DNA of 64,000 nucleotides from Oscarella lobularis (GCF_947507565.1 NC_089176.1:310001-374000), one strand, 5' to 3'. Counted from the stretch's first letter, positions 43,072-57,300 are shown. Notes: generated by a model not told the origin, from the sequence alone. Program-made: numbers and translations.

Positions 43072-46000
43072 ATGCAGCATTACCGGAATAATTTCCTAGG
43101 GGGAACGTCTTCGCGACGCCAAGCTCAAAGCGCAGAGAACGAAATGTCGTCTGGCGGAGTGCGAAAACGTCCGACTGGAACAACGGGAGGAGGAGGAGCG
43201 ATAGGAGGAGGATCCGTTTCAGACGATGCAATGAAACGCCAAAGAGAAGATCCAATCGGCTTATTTTCTAATCCACTTCGAATCCCTAGCAGCTCACCAA
43301 CTCCAATATCAGGTTTGTAGTTTTTAATTAATAATTAAAAATTGTCTATATTCGTTTTTTTTTTCTAGTTCCACCTGCGGAGTTGTGTGAACGGATTCTC
43401 AGCGAGGAAAGCCGCGGTAATTGGCATCAGGTGGACGGTCTCTTGCAAGGCCTCATCAACCAACTAAAAACGAGAATGGGAAAACTGGAGCCGGTGCTCT
43501 TCCTTAGCGTCTTGGCTCTGGCCAAAGCAAAGCCGGCTCTATTCCTACGAGGACACATACTGAACGTACGCATTATTCAATCGATTTCTCATACATAGTC
43601 TTTTTTTAGGAGTTTGTTGGGCTTTTGAGCACTAGAAAAGAAGTCGTTGTATCGAAAATCAAAACGGCGGCTCACGTGCCTCTCCTTGTGGCTAACGTAC
43701 TCAGTCACGTGTTGAAAGACGATCGCAATTGGCCAGAAAGTATAGTCAAGGTATTTTCAAAAATAAAAATAAAAATAATTTTTTTTTAATCGTTACTTTG
43801 ATGTATCTATCCTATAGGCTTATATTGACGACTCGTTGGGCGAGAGGATGTGGGTTGATAGCGAAGTGTGCAGAAATTTTATTGATAATGTTCTGACGTC
43901 GTTTGGCACTCGATTGCCGTCGTCAGTTCACCAGTCATCTACGACGGCGGAATCCGGCGGCGGCGGCGGAATTTCCGTTCTCTCCGCCGGAAGTGTTGAC
44001 CTCGGAGGAAAAGGTATCCTCCACAATTTCTAAATAGAAAATAAAAATCACGTTTATTGAATTAGGAGATGGGAAAACCGAGCTCACCATCGATTCATCG
44101 ATACCAGATGCGCGTCCCAAAGTTTTAAACAGGTAAGAAAATAACAATCATAATATCGAATTTTTATTTATTTATTTCTTGATAGATTCTGTTCTCCTCC
44201 TGTGAGACATAGTATCAAGACTTCCGTCATTCAAATGGTCAACGACGTTCTATTGAATCGAATTTCAAGCGAACCGTCGACCGCTCGAAAGACAATTCGC
44301 TTTCTTTGCGACGTCACCGGCATACCGGAAGTCCGAGTAGCAGTCATACAACGTCTCGAAGCGTGCCTTCAAAACCCAAAGGTAAAAGACGCGAAGAATC
44401 GCGTTATTTCCTTATTTACGTTTTCGTACAGCTGACTAAAGTCGGTCAAGACCTCCTTATGTCTATATGCGAGAATTGCTCAACGGAGAGTCCGGAAGAT
44501 CTCGAAACGATTAATCATTTGGTTCGTATTCGAGTCAAATCGAAGCCGCTAGCCACTCACTACGTCGCTTGCATAAAGTACATTGGATCCGCAAGGGGGA
44601 TACCTATACTAGGGGGGGAGGACCTTTTATTCTTAGGACGATGATTCAACAGAATCCCTCCAATATTCCTTTGACCATGACGTACGTAATCTATAACGAA
44701 CTCTCGCAATCGGGTCGCAATCCCAATAATATGGCCGTTATTTCCATGCTATTTCAAACCATTCCCAAGGCAGCGACCAAGGTTCATATTTCGCATCATT
44801 TCACTCTGGCACTAGTCAGTCCCTTTGTGTGTGTGTGTTTTTTTTTCTTCAGGCGTTGGCTGGCGTCTTTCAGGATTTGTTGACGCGCCAAGAGGATTTT
44901 CTCAAGGCGTTGCGCGGTCTCTTTCGAGAAATCGTACGCGTTCTGAGATACGAGATAGAATTCGTGGACTTTTGTCGCGCCTTGATGCACGACGACCACG
45001 AATCGCCCATTCGCAACGAAATACACGGCATCAAAGTACGTAAACAGTGAGAGAAAAAGAGAACAAAAGAGAACTCAAAAAAAAATTCCCAGGATCGTTA
45101 CGTCGTTTCCGTCGTTGATTTGATCACCTTAGCTGGACTATTGAGCGTCTCTCCAACCGTTCGCGAGGCAGCCAGTGCATATGGGAGGGGAGACAAAAAA
45201 GGTAAATAAATCTATAGATAAATAGACCTATGAAAGGATGCTCTTGAATAGATTTGGACGTGCTGAGGACTTTTCAAAAGGATATGGCAGAGATTCAACA
45301 GGAGAGCGTCTATTGGCTACACACGTCGGTTCCAAATATTACGCGTCAATTGTCAAAGGAAGTCTATACGCGATGGTGAGTCCAATCACAGACAGGGGGG
45401 AACGTAGTTTCGATTGGTTACATTTTAAGTTTGCGAAAACTTCTCTTTATTGAATCGCTTGATGCGTATTACGCAAAAGATGGATGGCCGGCGGAAAACG
45501 AGCGAAAGTGACGAAAAATCTATTCAGGGGGGTATTGATTTTATAATTAATTCGCTTTCTAGTACTCTTTTTCGCCTTGCCGGCGAAGTGCCGCTTCCCG
45601 AAGATATCATAATGCGCGTACTGACTCTCGGCTCGCGTCCTGAGTTTCCCCTTTTACCGCAGGAAGCTCTCGAAGTGACGGACAAGATCATACGCAGAGC
45701 AGCCATGGTCCATTCAAAAGGCAGACTTTATTAAATAAATAAATAATTAATTAATTTTCACATTAATTATTATTGAATTACAGATCTTCCTACTCTTAGT
45801 TCCATCACGCAAGTAGACGCTCTTCTCGACGTCATTTTTCGCCTTTGCACGTACTACTATCCCGAAGGAATTCAATTGCCTCTGAAGTAAGAATATCACC
45901 ATTGTTTCGCTTCTAGATTTAGAATTTTTGGGGGGCTGGTTTCAGTTATTATCCGCCTGTTTTGGCTATCAGCAAGATGTACTGGAAAGCGTGGCTGATC

Positions 46001-49000
46001 CTACTCACACTAGCCGCCTTTTCTCCCCAAACCGTCGGAAGATTGGGATGGGAGAGATATCCGATCCTTCGAACGATGATGGAAATGGTGATGACAAAGT
46101 GAGAAGCACACCCATCGTCGCTTTTCTATTATTTTTCTCAAAAAAATCCTTTGTTTTCAGTAATTACGCTTTTCCACCCTTCGGTCAATCGGACGAAGAC
46201 AGAGCGGACGAATTGCAGGCAAATACGACTACTCCTCATCGTTTGTTTGTTTTTCTCCTTGATCTATTTATCTTATCTCCAGCGAACTCGCACGGAAAGG
46301 GAATGCATTCTTCAATTCGAACAATATCTCGCTCAAGCGACGACCCAACAGACGATCACTGAGCAAAACAGTCACTTGGTGAATCAGCTCATTACGCTGG
46401 ATCCAAGGTGATCACACTGCTACGAAATAAACATAATATTTTAAATCTATTTTTTAGAGGACCGGCAAGACGGTTTCCTTCTCAGGTTATTGATCAGCTG
46501 AAAGGCGCAGCTAAGCGTCAAATGGTGGGACAGTGGCTGTGCCGTAGCCGAGAGCCAGATTTCTTATTAGACATCATTCAAGTGCAGGTACGCTTCCACT
46601 ACATCGGTTTTCTATGAGAGAAGATATTGCTTTATTGTCAGGGAACGAGTAAATCGATGCCTTGGCTTGTCGAACTCGTTCATTCGTCGGCCGGTTCTCT
46701 CGATCTTTTGCCCTTGCAATGCTTGTGCGAATTTCTCCTCATCGACATGACGACGTTCGAACTCGCGTCGAAACGAGACGCGAAAGCGAAACGCGACCAA
46801 GTACGAATTAAAATAATATCAAATCCCTCCCTCGAAAATCGTCTCCTCTCTTCTCAGAATATCGATCAGCAGAGGCAGCTTCGAGCTCGTCTCCACGGCC
46901 TCCTCTTCGGCGCCGAAGCGGCGCTATCGTCCACGAAAAAAATCATGGAGTATTTTCTTCCGAAGACGTACGCCGGCGAACGCGAAGCGAGACAGGCGGC
47001 AATGAGGGTCCAAAGGAGCCTCACAAGAGGAGACCGTCTTGTCGTGATATATTCGTTTAATAGGGTCTAAAACTCGTTTTAACCGAATCGAGTGACGACG
47101 AGGAAGCGGTCGGAGAGCCGTTCGACTGGCTCGTTCATTTTTTACCGCGGCTTCCGCACTTCTCGACTATTTGCGAGAGCATTTGCTCGGCTTTCATCCA
47201 GGTAAGAGGATACAGAACGGTAAGAAATATGATACATACGTTTCTATATATAGGCTTGCAAAGTCGAAACGGATCTATCCGCTTTGACCGCCTACTTCGT
47301 CTTTCTATCTCGTTACTCTTTGCCCGACTCGTTGGTTTCTTTATCGTTGGTACATGCTCGTTTCTATCGTTGGAGATTTACTATTTGTCTTTTGCGTAGG
47401 ATTTGGCTAGAATTATCATCAAACGAGCGCCTCATATCGGAAGAATGATGAAGTCGTCGTGCAGAAACGACGGGCTTCGAGCTTTGCTACGAGTTTTTGT
47501 CTCCGTATTGACGTCTGCTTGCGAAAAGCAGGAAAAACCGAATATTGAAGATCGAGTAAAAAAAATCAATTAGTGAACCTTGTCGCTAATTAATTAATTT
47601 CCTTCTTCCCAGGAAATAATCATCGTCAAATGGTCGGAAACGAAGCGAGCCTATTTGCACTACTCTGTAATTCATGGAATGATTGCCTTACTTACACACG
47701 GACCACCTTCAGGTTTGCTACGATTTTTCACAATTGCCATCTAGCACGCCTTCTCTCCAGACGGCAATGAAACTGACTATTGGAAATTGCTGGACGCCTG
47801 GTTTCCAGAAAACGAACCGATGCCAGCTGGATACTTGCTCGAAACTCAACAGAGCGCTCTCATTCTCGACCGAGCGCTCAAGCTGTGCATGATACGGTCA
47901 TCAGTTCCTCGTCTAGTAAAAGCAGGTGTTCACCGTAGCACAATTCGGTCTCCCCACACCCAATCACTGTTTCTCTAGCATTGGACTCTTCGCAGTTAGA
48001 TGAAGCGGTGATATTCGTGCAATCGTTTGGAATACCGGTTCAGAGCATGAGGTAAATTCACGCAATAGGGCCACGACTTAGTAGATAAAACGCGTTTCCT
48101 TTTTTTTAGCTTCTTGCTGCAGAAACTCGACGACGCTGCCACTTCAAATAGAGATGCTTTAGAACTAGCCGTCAATGATAACTCTGATAGTCCAAGTACG
48201 ATTATATTCTTTTTATACGCGTACGATATTCGTTTTCTTTGCAGTTTACTTGTCGAGACTTGTGGATGTGGAGCGGATGAGAGGCGCAAAGGGTGGCGAT
48301 CAATTCAAAGCTTATCTTGCTGTAGACCGAGGTCCAGCCGTTTCGAAAGGTAATAGCACGCGTTGTTGTACGTAATCGGTCGATTCGAATGACTAAAAGG
48401 GAGCGAGGCTGTTCGGTTTGACGACGAGGACATACAGAAGCTGCCTTTGCCGATTCCCATGGACACGGAATCGTCTGGCAAAGAGGATGAGACGAATTGG
48501 AGAGAGACATTGCAGAATGTAAGAGAAAACAATTCCTATGCAGTCTATATTATAGGAGATAAACCCTCGCGGTCTAGTTCTTCAAAGGAAATAGGAAGGA
48601 GCAACTCCGCATCTTGGGATCAATTCAAAAAGTAGAGCTCTTGCTATCGTAACAAAGACCTATATGTATTTATTGAATCTAGGAATTGAGAGTCGGTTCT
48701 TCCCAACAAGCGAAAAACATAGCAACCGCTTGGCTAAACTTATCCAAAACCAAGTCTATTTCCATGACGACCGACGACGTCAACGAATCTCCCGCCGCCG
48801 CTCGACTCTTTTCCCTACTAAAAACCCGTTCTCGTGACGACGAAATTAAAGACCTCGTCGATCATTTGACGTCACTCGGAGGAGTAGAATTCAGTCGGCG
48901 TCTACGCAAACCACAACGATCTCTCTCCGTCGACTCCAAGGACGTATTGACCCGTGCGCGACGAATTCTTCGCCGCGGATCTTCGATCGACGATTGGGCC

Positions 49001-51152
49001 GCCGGTCCCGTCGTCGACGAACTCGAAACGCTCATAACGGCAATCGATTTAGCCAAAGACATCAATCTTTATCTTGATATTTTGTTCGGGCGCAATCGAT
49101 TGGACTGCCAGTCGTATCTTCTCTCCGTCGTCGCTCATCAGTCGTCGTGGGACACGTTTCACCGAGCCGTGGAGCATCTTCTCGCGTCGGACGCTCTTCG
49201 TCGATTCAAACCGTCTTCTGTATTAGAATACTTAGTCGCCTGTTTGCAATCGCCGCGTATTTGGCAAGGCACGACGCCTTTAGCGACTGGAATCGAAAGT
49301 TTTAATAAGGTACGTGTGCCACGCGACTCGCGCGTAGAGATTCGAGCGCTGAATTCCACTAGGATCCCGACTCGCGCGTTCTTTTACGCGTGAGTCCCTC
49401 TCAGAGTTGTTTCGTTGTGGACTACGTATTGACTGAGGCGGAAGAAAGCGAAAACGAGAGGTTACACACCCATCTAAGTCAGTGCACGTTTAGCTTTTTT
49501 TTAGTCTTGCAATTTGTTTAGGAGAGACGAGATTCTAGCCAAACGATTGCCCTTAGTTCAAGCCTGTTGCCGAACCGGTTCTGACGTCACGGAACGCATC
49601 GTTCGACATCTTCAAGAACATGAAAACAGGTACACTTATATATGTGACTTTGAGACTAAAAAAAGACGACTATTTTTTCTTTATTAGAACGTCAGCTGAT
49701 TCTCTTCTCGTTCAACTCTACTTCGAGATTCCTTCGATTGTTCGTCTCTTCGCTGATTTGCCATACATGAGCAGAAAAGCTCTTTACTTTCGCGGCTCCT
49801 CGAAGGCACGACACGCGTGCCTTCTTCAAACTTTTTACTGCTACGCACTTCTCTTCTCTCCTTAGATGGATCCGAAAATTCATCGTCTATTGGCTACTCT
49901 CTCCAAAACCGATCGACCCGAAGACGCGATGCGCGATCTTGAGGGGCAGTTTCTCTTGCTTCAGAGCATCGCCGCTTGTCATCCAGGGCTAGTAGCGAGG
50001 TCTTTTTTACTTCTAAATCCATCGCCCATCGAGCCTCGATAAAAATTCCCTAGGCATTTGACGTTGATTGGAATTCTCCTCAAGGGTCAAGTGCACCTCA
50101 ACGCTAAAGAATTTCAACGGCGAAATCTTCCTTTATTTTTCGAATGGATGCTCGACCTTCTCGATGTATTGCGCTCTCTATTGTTCCAGTGTTTAGACGT
50201 AAGACCGACGACGGCCTAAAGAAACGTTATTCATATATTTATTAAGTGTATTGCTGAACCTTTGAATAGCATATTGAACACGTACTTTCGATTTATGAAG
50301 GTAATTGGTGTACGCAGAGGGAGAGGATCATCGCATTTTTTTTCTCTTAGGCGTACGTCACAGAGAGACAACCGCACGAAAGAATTGTCGTCAAATTCTC
50401 CGCGTTTCTTTGCCGCCTGCACTCCTCTGATCCCGCGCGGACAACTCAACACTTGTTGGCAGAGATGGACACTTTGAAGCGAGTGAACCACGCGTCCTTT
50501 ATTATTTATTTATTTATGATTTTAGGAAGTTAGCGGACATTTATCCGGATGATCTGCACTGCATCAACATCGCTCACTTCTTGTCCTCTCGTGAACTGGC
50601 GACGGCGGAAGGGCAATCTCTCACGGCGGACGATTTTACGTGCCGCAAAGGTGCCGTCAACAAGTGGTCCGAGGTCAGAGAAGCACTTATATATAGAATT
50701 AAATATTTAATATTTTTTGTTTCGCAGTCTGAATTGATGTTGGCTATGGAAAGTGATGACGAAATTCAAAGAGATGCGGCTCACTGTCAGGTTATTACTC
50801 AGCTTAAAGAGGCCAATACGAGGTACTATTGAATTTCTCGGATCTTATTAAAAAATGAGAAATTTTCGCGCAGATCTTCCGATTTGATTTCTCACGTGGC
50901 ATTCTGTCTAAAATCATTGCGAATCGACGTCGCGTTCAGCGCTCTTCGACACCTCTACGAGTACGTTCCACTTGCTCGAGGTTTGCCCAGAGACACCGCG
51001 TCAAATTTCTTTTTTTATTGACGCTTTTTTGGGGTACATAGACCAAGCGGACACACTGATACAATACGCCTTTGAATTGGCGGTGCAGAAACCCGAAGAC
51101 GGTCTCCATCATCTCCAGGCCACCTTCAAGGCCTTTTCCCATCAAGACTAAG
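43072..51152 (+). CDS. INTS1: INTS1, Integrator complex subunit 1
   Basis: A long gene with dozens of exons separated by 45-70 nt introns. The N-terminus (MQHYRNNFLGGTSSRRQ) is disordered and Gly-rich. Diagnostic segments then appear in order: WHQVDGLLQGLINQLKTR, DDRNWPESIVK followed by AYIDDSLGERMWVDSEVCRN (human VYIEDSLGERIWVDS), many HEAT-type helical repeats, and the end DGLHHLQATFKAFSHQD. INTS1 is the largest scaffold of Integrator, which cleaves snRNA and paused transcripts in the nucleus. Not every exon edge was traced, so exact length is unknown; about 2,000 residues would fit. Confidence 0.88.
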
Positions 51153-51258
51153 ATTATTGATTGACAGCTATTGGTGTTAGGTACAGTAATTAAAAAAACA
51201 AATCAGTAGAATGTATGTGGGGGAGGTTGAGAGAGCACGTGAAAGCGAGAGACCGACC

Positions 51259-52407
51259 ATGGCGCTGTTGTTTCGCCTTACTGTTGCTTTCCTTTGCTTC
51301 GTTTCTCTCGCAGGTCTTAAATTCTCAAAGTTAGGTCGCCGTGGCAACAGTGAATTGACAGCGAGCCAGCGCAGCAAGCTGAAAATCGACCTCGACGAAT
51401 GTCGCGCCCGCCTTAAAAGCGCCGTCGCCTGTCTCAACCGAAATCCCTTCATAAAATATCCCACGTGCAAGCAGTCAACGAAGGGAGATGAGTTGAAGCA
51501 GTTGCGCGTACGATGTGCGATTCTGGAAGGCGTTTGGCTCGTTGACACGACCGTACACAAGGGCGATCCTCCCAAAGGAAACTCGGGTGGGAGGCAAAAG
51601 CGTATGGCCACCCATGTCGTCGAAAGAAGCATCGACGCCGTGGGAGAATCCTTGAAGAAATCGATTGACGCATCAGGAGCCACTGAACCGATTCCTCAAC
51701 TCGATCGCAAGCGCTCGCGAAGAGGCAAGAGAGTGTACCGCTAGAGAGGCAGTTTAAAGAAACTATATTCGCCTTGTTTTAGGCTCGTGTAATCTAACTC
51801 CCAGATCGGATCATTCGACTCGCGCTGTTCGAATGGGTAGAACGATTGAATCGTCGATCGGCGGCAGCGTCGGCATCATTATCAGCACATCGACTGCACG
51901 CGGATACGTCTACGGGCAAAACGGCGAATTCGGATGCATGTCAAGCTATTGCTCTGGACTCGAAGCCGACGCCGGTGCGGCGGTCACCGTTACCGAAGGC
52001 TATTATTATAATTTTAACGACGTTGCTGGCCAGTCGAAGATATATCTTGGCTCTATACCGGGGTATTCCTTTGGAGTGGTGTATTCTCTTGCGACTGGAG
52101 CGCGAATTGGTTACATGTCATCAGCTGAAGCTGCCGCCGATCTCGCTCCAGTTTCGGCTGGAGTCTTTTATTGTGACACGGAAGTGGTTCGCGGGCCGAG
52201 CTGCAGAGGTAGTGTACTACTGGGCTTTTTCTACTCGTTTCTATAAAAAATGGCGTGTTGTACTAGTGACGTACGGGAAGTATACGGAAGCTGTTCGTTC
52301 TTGGGGTCGCCTCAGTTATAGGTATGTATATTGTTATATTGTTCGCTTTATGATATCTAATGATCTCCTCCAGGAAAAAGACGGTGAAATCGTCGATTTG
52401 TGATTAG
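51259..52407 (+). CDS. Secreted protein with dibasic cleavage sites, unknown family
   Basis: Four exons (51259-51724, 51783-52208, 52267-52321, 52374-52407) give 326 aa. The ATG at 51259 is chosen because it starts a signal peptide (MALLFRLTVAFLCFVSLAG). A charged propeptide-like region with paired cysteines ends in dibasic sites GRQKR and KRSRR, which resemble furin targets. The following domain is Gly/Ala/Ser/Tyr-rich with alternating small residues (YVYGQNGEFGCMSSYCSGLE, GAAVTVTEGYYYNFNDVAG). I do not recognise it. Intron 1 needs a GC donor (AGAG|GCAAGA). It starts 106 bases after INTS1. Confidence 0.7.
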
Positions 52408-52544
52408 ATTCACTTGTTGCATGTGGACGTCAATGGTGTGAGTTGTTGTAGAGCGTTTATTAAAAGCGAGAATCTAAAATCCAATTTAGTACTGACCTTA
52501 GGCTAGCTAGAGCGCAAAAAAAGAATGCGAGACGTCACTCACAG

Positions 52545-53294
52545 TTACGTAGTCAACTGATTTAGACGGGCGAGAATAGCGGTGAGGGCTCCGGCTTGTT
52601 GTACGGCTTTGAGAAGGCTACAGAGAGTAGCCTTCTCGGCGTTTTTTTGCACCCACTTTATTATCCTTTGACGTAGCTTCATACTTTCTGTTTTCTCTTC
52701 CGGTTCGCGAGTCATTTCAACTGGAGTTACACCTAGCAGCTCTCCTATTAGAGCGTACTTGGACGATGCTCCATTGCAGACTATATCTACCACAGACTCG
52801 GGAATTTCCCTCGATCCTGGGACATAGAGAGCAAAACGCTGAACTCTCCTACATCGAAAACGCCTGATTATTTAATTGAAATAAGGGATGGTATTTATGA
52901 TATACGTACAGTTTTTCTGCTAGACTTTCTATTTGGTCTTTTTCGTGTAGGTGTGTGCTGTCGTCTCTGTAAGACAACTATAAGGTTGGTTCCATTTATC
53001 TCGCTACTACTACGTAACGTGTACAGACGGTTCTTCCGTCGTAGACAAACCTGGGCGACGCTTCTTCTTCCGAGCGCAAAACTTCGAGCATTTCTGAATT
53101 GTCGTTCCTGCGAAAAGGAAAGTATCTCGTATAGCCCAAATATGACCCGGCGTCCGCGCGGCGAGAATTATACATACAGTTTACCTCCATAAGAAATATT
53201 CAGTTCGGCAATCTAGAGCGGCTCCTGGCTCAACTTCTCGCAATTCTAACGCGTAGCAGCTTTCTCGAATTTCGTCATCGAGTTCGTACTCCAT
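52545..53294 (-). CDS. Small death-domain-like protein
   Basis: Four exons on the minus strand (53294-53185, 53107-53051, 52966-52910, 52848-52545), all joined in phase 2, give 175 aa. The N-terminal half is acidic (MEYELDDEIRESCYALELRE). The C-terminal 90 residues look like a death-fold domain: a helix around LIGELLGVTPVEM, then KLRQRIIKWVQKNAEKATLC with the W typical of helix 5, and SLLKAVQQAGALTAI. Such domains act in apoptosis and Toll/TNF signalling as adaptors. Family membership is from pattern only; a DEATH versus CARD assignment is not secure. Confidence 0.65.
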
Positions 53295-54377
53295 AGGTGA
53301 GAGGACATTTGTCTGTGCGGAGAAATCATATTCTAGAGTTCGATCGGCGCGACATGCAAGCATTTACGATTTCTTTTATGCACACTCTTGTCGTGGACCC
53401 GTTTTCGCGTAACGTGGGAAATGCCGTTGTTAGGCATTTCGCACCTTCGCGATCAGTTAGCGTCTCGCGGTGAGTCGATCGCTTCGGCAAGCGCTGGTTT
53501 CTCGTTCGAACAATTCGCCCATTCGAGTCGAAAAGGGTGATTTGGTAGAGCACTTCTCCCATTGGAGACGTGAGAGAATCTCAGGGAAGGCCAGGGAATC
53601 CCTCGCTATACCGGCACGAGGGTGGGGAACCACCTCTGCGTTGGTTGGCTGCTTATGACGTTATCAGGATTTGTTGCCAAATCATTTTCCGAATGGAAGA
53701 CTTAAACGTTGCTTTGTCTTTTGTTATGCAGTAGGCGATTTTCAAGTTGAGATCCGCGCGCCACAACCGCTGAAACCAACTGAGTACTCACTAATCATAT
53801 ATCTGGTAGTACGGACACGAATGTTTGCCGGTACTGAGAGTCAGGAGGATGCAATCTAGTCACGGTAGGACTATTAGTATTAGCACAGTGAATGAGGTGT
53901 CACAGTCTTGGGCCTCAAGTTGTGCTCAATTGCACCGCGTTGCCATGCAGCCTTACTACATAAATATTGAATAGTACTAGTAGTCTAAAGTTACTAAGTC
54001 AATAACAGTAAGATGGTTCCGTCACGGTGAGCTTCTGAAGTGAAGCTTCAAGTACTTGTAATTGTTCGTTGCTACCGCTAAAGATTAGCTTATTTTATTA
54101 ATTGATTAATTAATTATTAAGAGACGACACTATTACTACGATACTGAGGAATCATACATACTATAAATCCTTGCATAAGATGTAATACAAGAGAACACTT
54201 GGCGGCGTAAATTTCCTTCACAATCAACTGCATTTTCGGAATGAAATGTGGCGTTACCCGTGAATATACGGAGAAAGAGTTGGTATGCACACTATGACAG
54301 CGCTGTGGCCAATTCTAAAGCTATATATTCAATCCGATTCAATCAACGCACGTTATGGTTAGATCACGTGATAGAAA
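53295..54377. other. Intergenic stretch, about 1.1 kb
   Basis: The longest gap in the window. No gene, RNA or repeat was recognised. AT-rich sequence dominates from 53940 to 54240. Upstream noncoding exons of the two flanking genes could lie here. Confidence 0.4.
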
Positions 54378-57300
54378 ATGGCAGACGCAACGGTGAAAAT
54401 CGAGCCAGGGACGAGACCAACAGGAACGACGACGACAGGAGTCGCAGATGCGGTGAAAAACAAAGCGAAGAAACCCGGTTGCTTGGATCGACATCAATTG
54501 GTATAGATAGTGACGCCTCTCGCCGATCTTTCGTGGTCGCGCAACGAGGCGGGCCGCAAATGCGAAGAATCGCTAAAGACCAAGCCATACGACGTCGACT
54601 CGTGGAACACGCTCATACGCGAAGCGCAGGTAGCCCGAATTGCAAGCGGGGCCCCCCGTACGGAACCGGACCTTTATTTTCGCAGCCAGACGGCATCGAT
54701 CGAGCGAGAATACTCTACGAGCGCCTGGTGAAGTGGTTCCCGATGTCGGGCCGCTTTTGGCGAATTTACATTGAGCACGAGGTTACAGTTTGTACTTTAG
54801 ATAAAATTCAATTAGGAATTAGTCGAATTAAGCATCCTCTACGTAGTGCGTACGCGTGCGATAAAGTCGTCGTCTTTCTACGAGATTTTCGGGGGGCGGG
54901 GCGGGGCGTGGGCGTGGGAGTGCGTGAATATTCATTTTCGGAGCTCTCTGCGCATGTCCACATATCCGGCTTTAATGTCCTGAGTCTCGCACACGTGCAT
55001 TGGTGTCCGAATGACATTTACGTCACGTGACGCATACTTGTAAATTAAATGAAAACGTTTTTATTTTCTGATATTTTGTCACGTGATCAACCTGGTCTCT
55101 CTCCCTCACCTCTCTCTCTAGATGCGGGCTCGAAATTATGACAGGGTCGAAAAAGTATGTCTTTTATCGACTTGTGCTCTCTCTCCTCTCCCCTATCCAT
55201 CTCTTGTCTGCTCTTGTAGCTCTTTCAGCGCTGTCTTCTCAAAGTGCTTAGTCTCGATTTGTGGCGAACCTACTTGGCCTACGTCAAAGAGACAAAAGGC
55301 AATTTGCCTGTTTTTAGGTACAGTACACTGTCTCCGTTTCCACGCACTTTCGACGGGACGTCTCTAGGGAGAAAATGACTCAAGCGTACGAGTTCACTCT
55401 GGACAAAGTGGGACTCGATTTCGGAGCCATAGAAGTGTGGATGGAGTACGTCAATTTTTTGAGGACTGGGTAAGAGGAAAAAGACGCAACGACGAACCGA
55501 TCACGTGTGCAATGACGTATATTAGGGACGTCCAGGGGACGTTTGCGGAAAATCAAAAGATAACGGCCGTGAGGAAAGTTTTTCAGGTAAAAAAGTACAA
55601 TTAAAACTAATTATTTATTGAATTTGATTCGCTCTAGAAAGCCATTGCTACTCCTCTTTTAAATATCGAAGCGATTTGGAAAGCGTACACCCAATTCGAA
55701 CAGGTGTGAAACTCATTAGAATTGAATTTTTTGATTTTACGTGCTCTTTTTAGAGCACCAATATGACGCTAGCAAAGAAACTTCTCGACGAGAAGAGTAG
55801 AGACTACATGTCAGCTCGTCGAGTTGTCAAGGAATACGAGGCACTGACGCGAGGTATTCTCCGAGGAACGGCAAGCGTTCCCTTTCAAGGAACGACAGAC
55901 GATTTCCTACAGGTAACGTTTTCCCCACAATACATCAATAAGACGAGTGCGCATATCCATATTCTCCTTCTAGATGTCCTTGTGGAAGAAGTACATCTTA
56001 TGGGAGAAAAGCAATCCCTTGCATTTGGAAGACTCCACAGCAATTGCAAAGCGAGGTGGATTAATTATAGGTCTCTTTTTAATTAAACGCCTTTATCGCC
56101 GTTCCCATAGTAACTTTTGCGTACGAGCAATATCTCCTCGCTTTCGGTCACAATCCTAGCGTGTGGTGCGAAGCCGCGTTGTACATGGAATCCGTTGGGA
56201 AAGATTTAGCCGAGAAAGGAGTGAGAGATCTTTGCGTCCTTGTCTCTATATAGGTCTTGATTTTTCTCTCTCTCTCGAAGGACATGGCCACGGCGAAAGT
56301 GTGGAACGACGACGTGGGTTCTTTGTACGAGCGCGCGCTTTCTATCGTACCGAAATGTCCTTTAATCTATTTTGCGTATGCCGACTTTGAGGAGGTTCGC
56401 GTGCGCGTGCCGTCTCCTAGCGACGTACATAGAAAAAACGAAACTTTTATTATAATAGGCTAAAATGAAAAATGAAAAGGTGCACTCAATTTATAGTAGG
56501 CTTTTAGAAATCGAAGACGTCGATCCCAGTTTGGTAATAAGATATATAGAGAGAGACAGGCGGCAAAACAGTTGAATGAAATTCTCTTTTTTCTCATGCA
56601 GGCGTACGTACAATATATGCGGTTCACTCGTCGCGCCGAAGGAATCAAAGCGGCCAGAACGGTCTTCAAGAAAGCGCGAGAGGACGCGAGAACTAAATCA
56701 CAAGTATGATATCCACGTGGATATATACCTAATGATATTAGCTAAGTTCCTAAGGTATATGTCGCTGCCGCGTTGATGGAGTATTATTGCACTAAGGTAA
56801 ATAATTAAAATTAAATGGTATTCGTGTACGATGTCGTCCTGTATAGGACAAGAATATTGCGTTGAAGATTTTTGAATTGGGACTCAAAGTACTACTATTT
56901 CGCGTCCTTGATTTGAATGAGTACTTAGCTGATTATCGATTGGGCCAGAAATACTCCGACGACGTGAGCTACGGTGTTGCCTACGTTGATTACTTGTCTC
57001 ATCTTAATGGTACGAGCCTTAGGTTAGGCGGGGTTCTCGCTGGAACCCTTGCCCTAGATCGATCGCGTTCCCTATCTCTCCTCTCTCTCTTGCATGCACT
57101 AAAAAGAGGACAACAATACGCGCGTGCTGTTCGAACGATTGCTCACAAGTATGCCGTCTGAAAAATCGAGGTAAAGAAACGCTCGACTTTTTTTTTGCGA
57201 GCTTTCCTTTCGAAATCACGCCTCGTTTTTTCTCTCCAGTCCACTCTGGACGAAATTTCTTGACTTCGAGACGAACGTCGGCGATTTGCCGAGCATTTTA

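Noticed and set aside
53482-53640. Possible tRNA-like stretch with TTCGA and a paired look
   Set aside because: No cloverleaf with a 7-bp acceptor stem and standard T-loop could be formed by eye.
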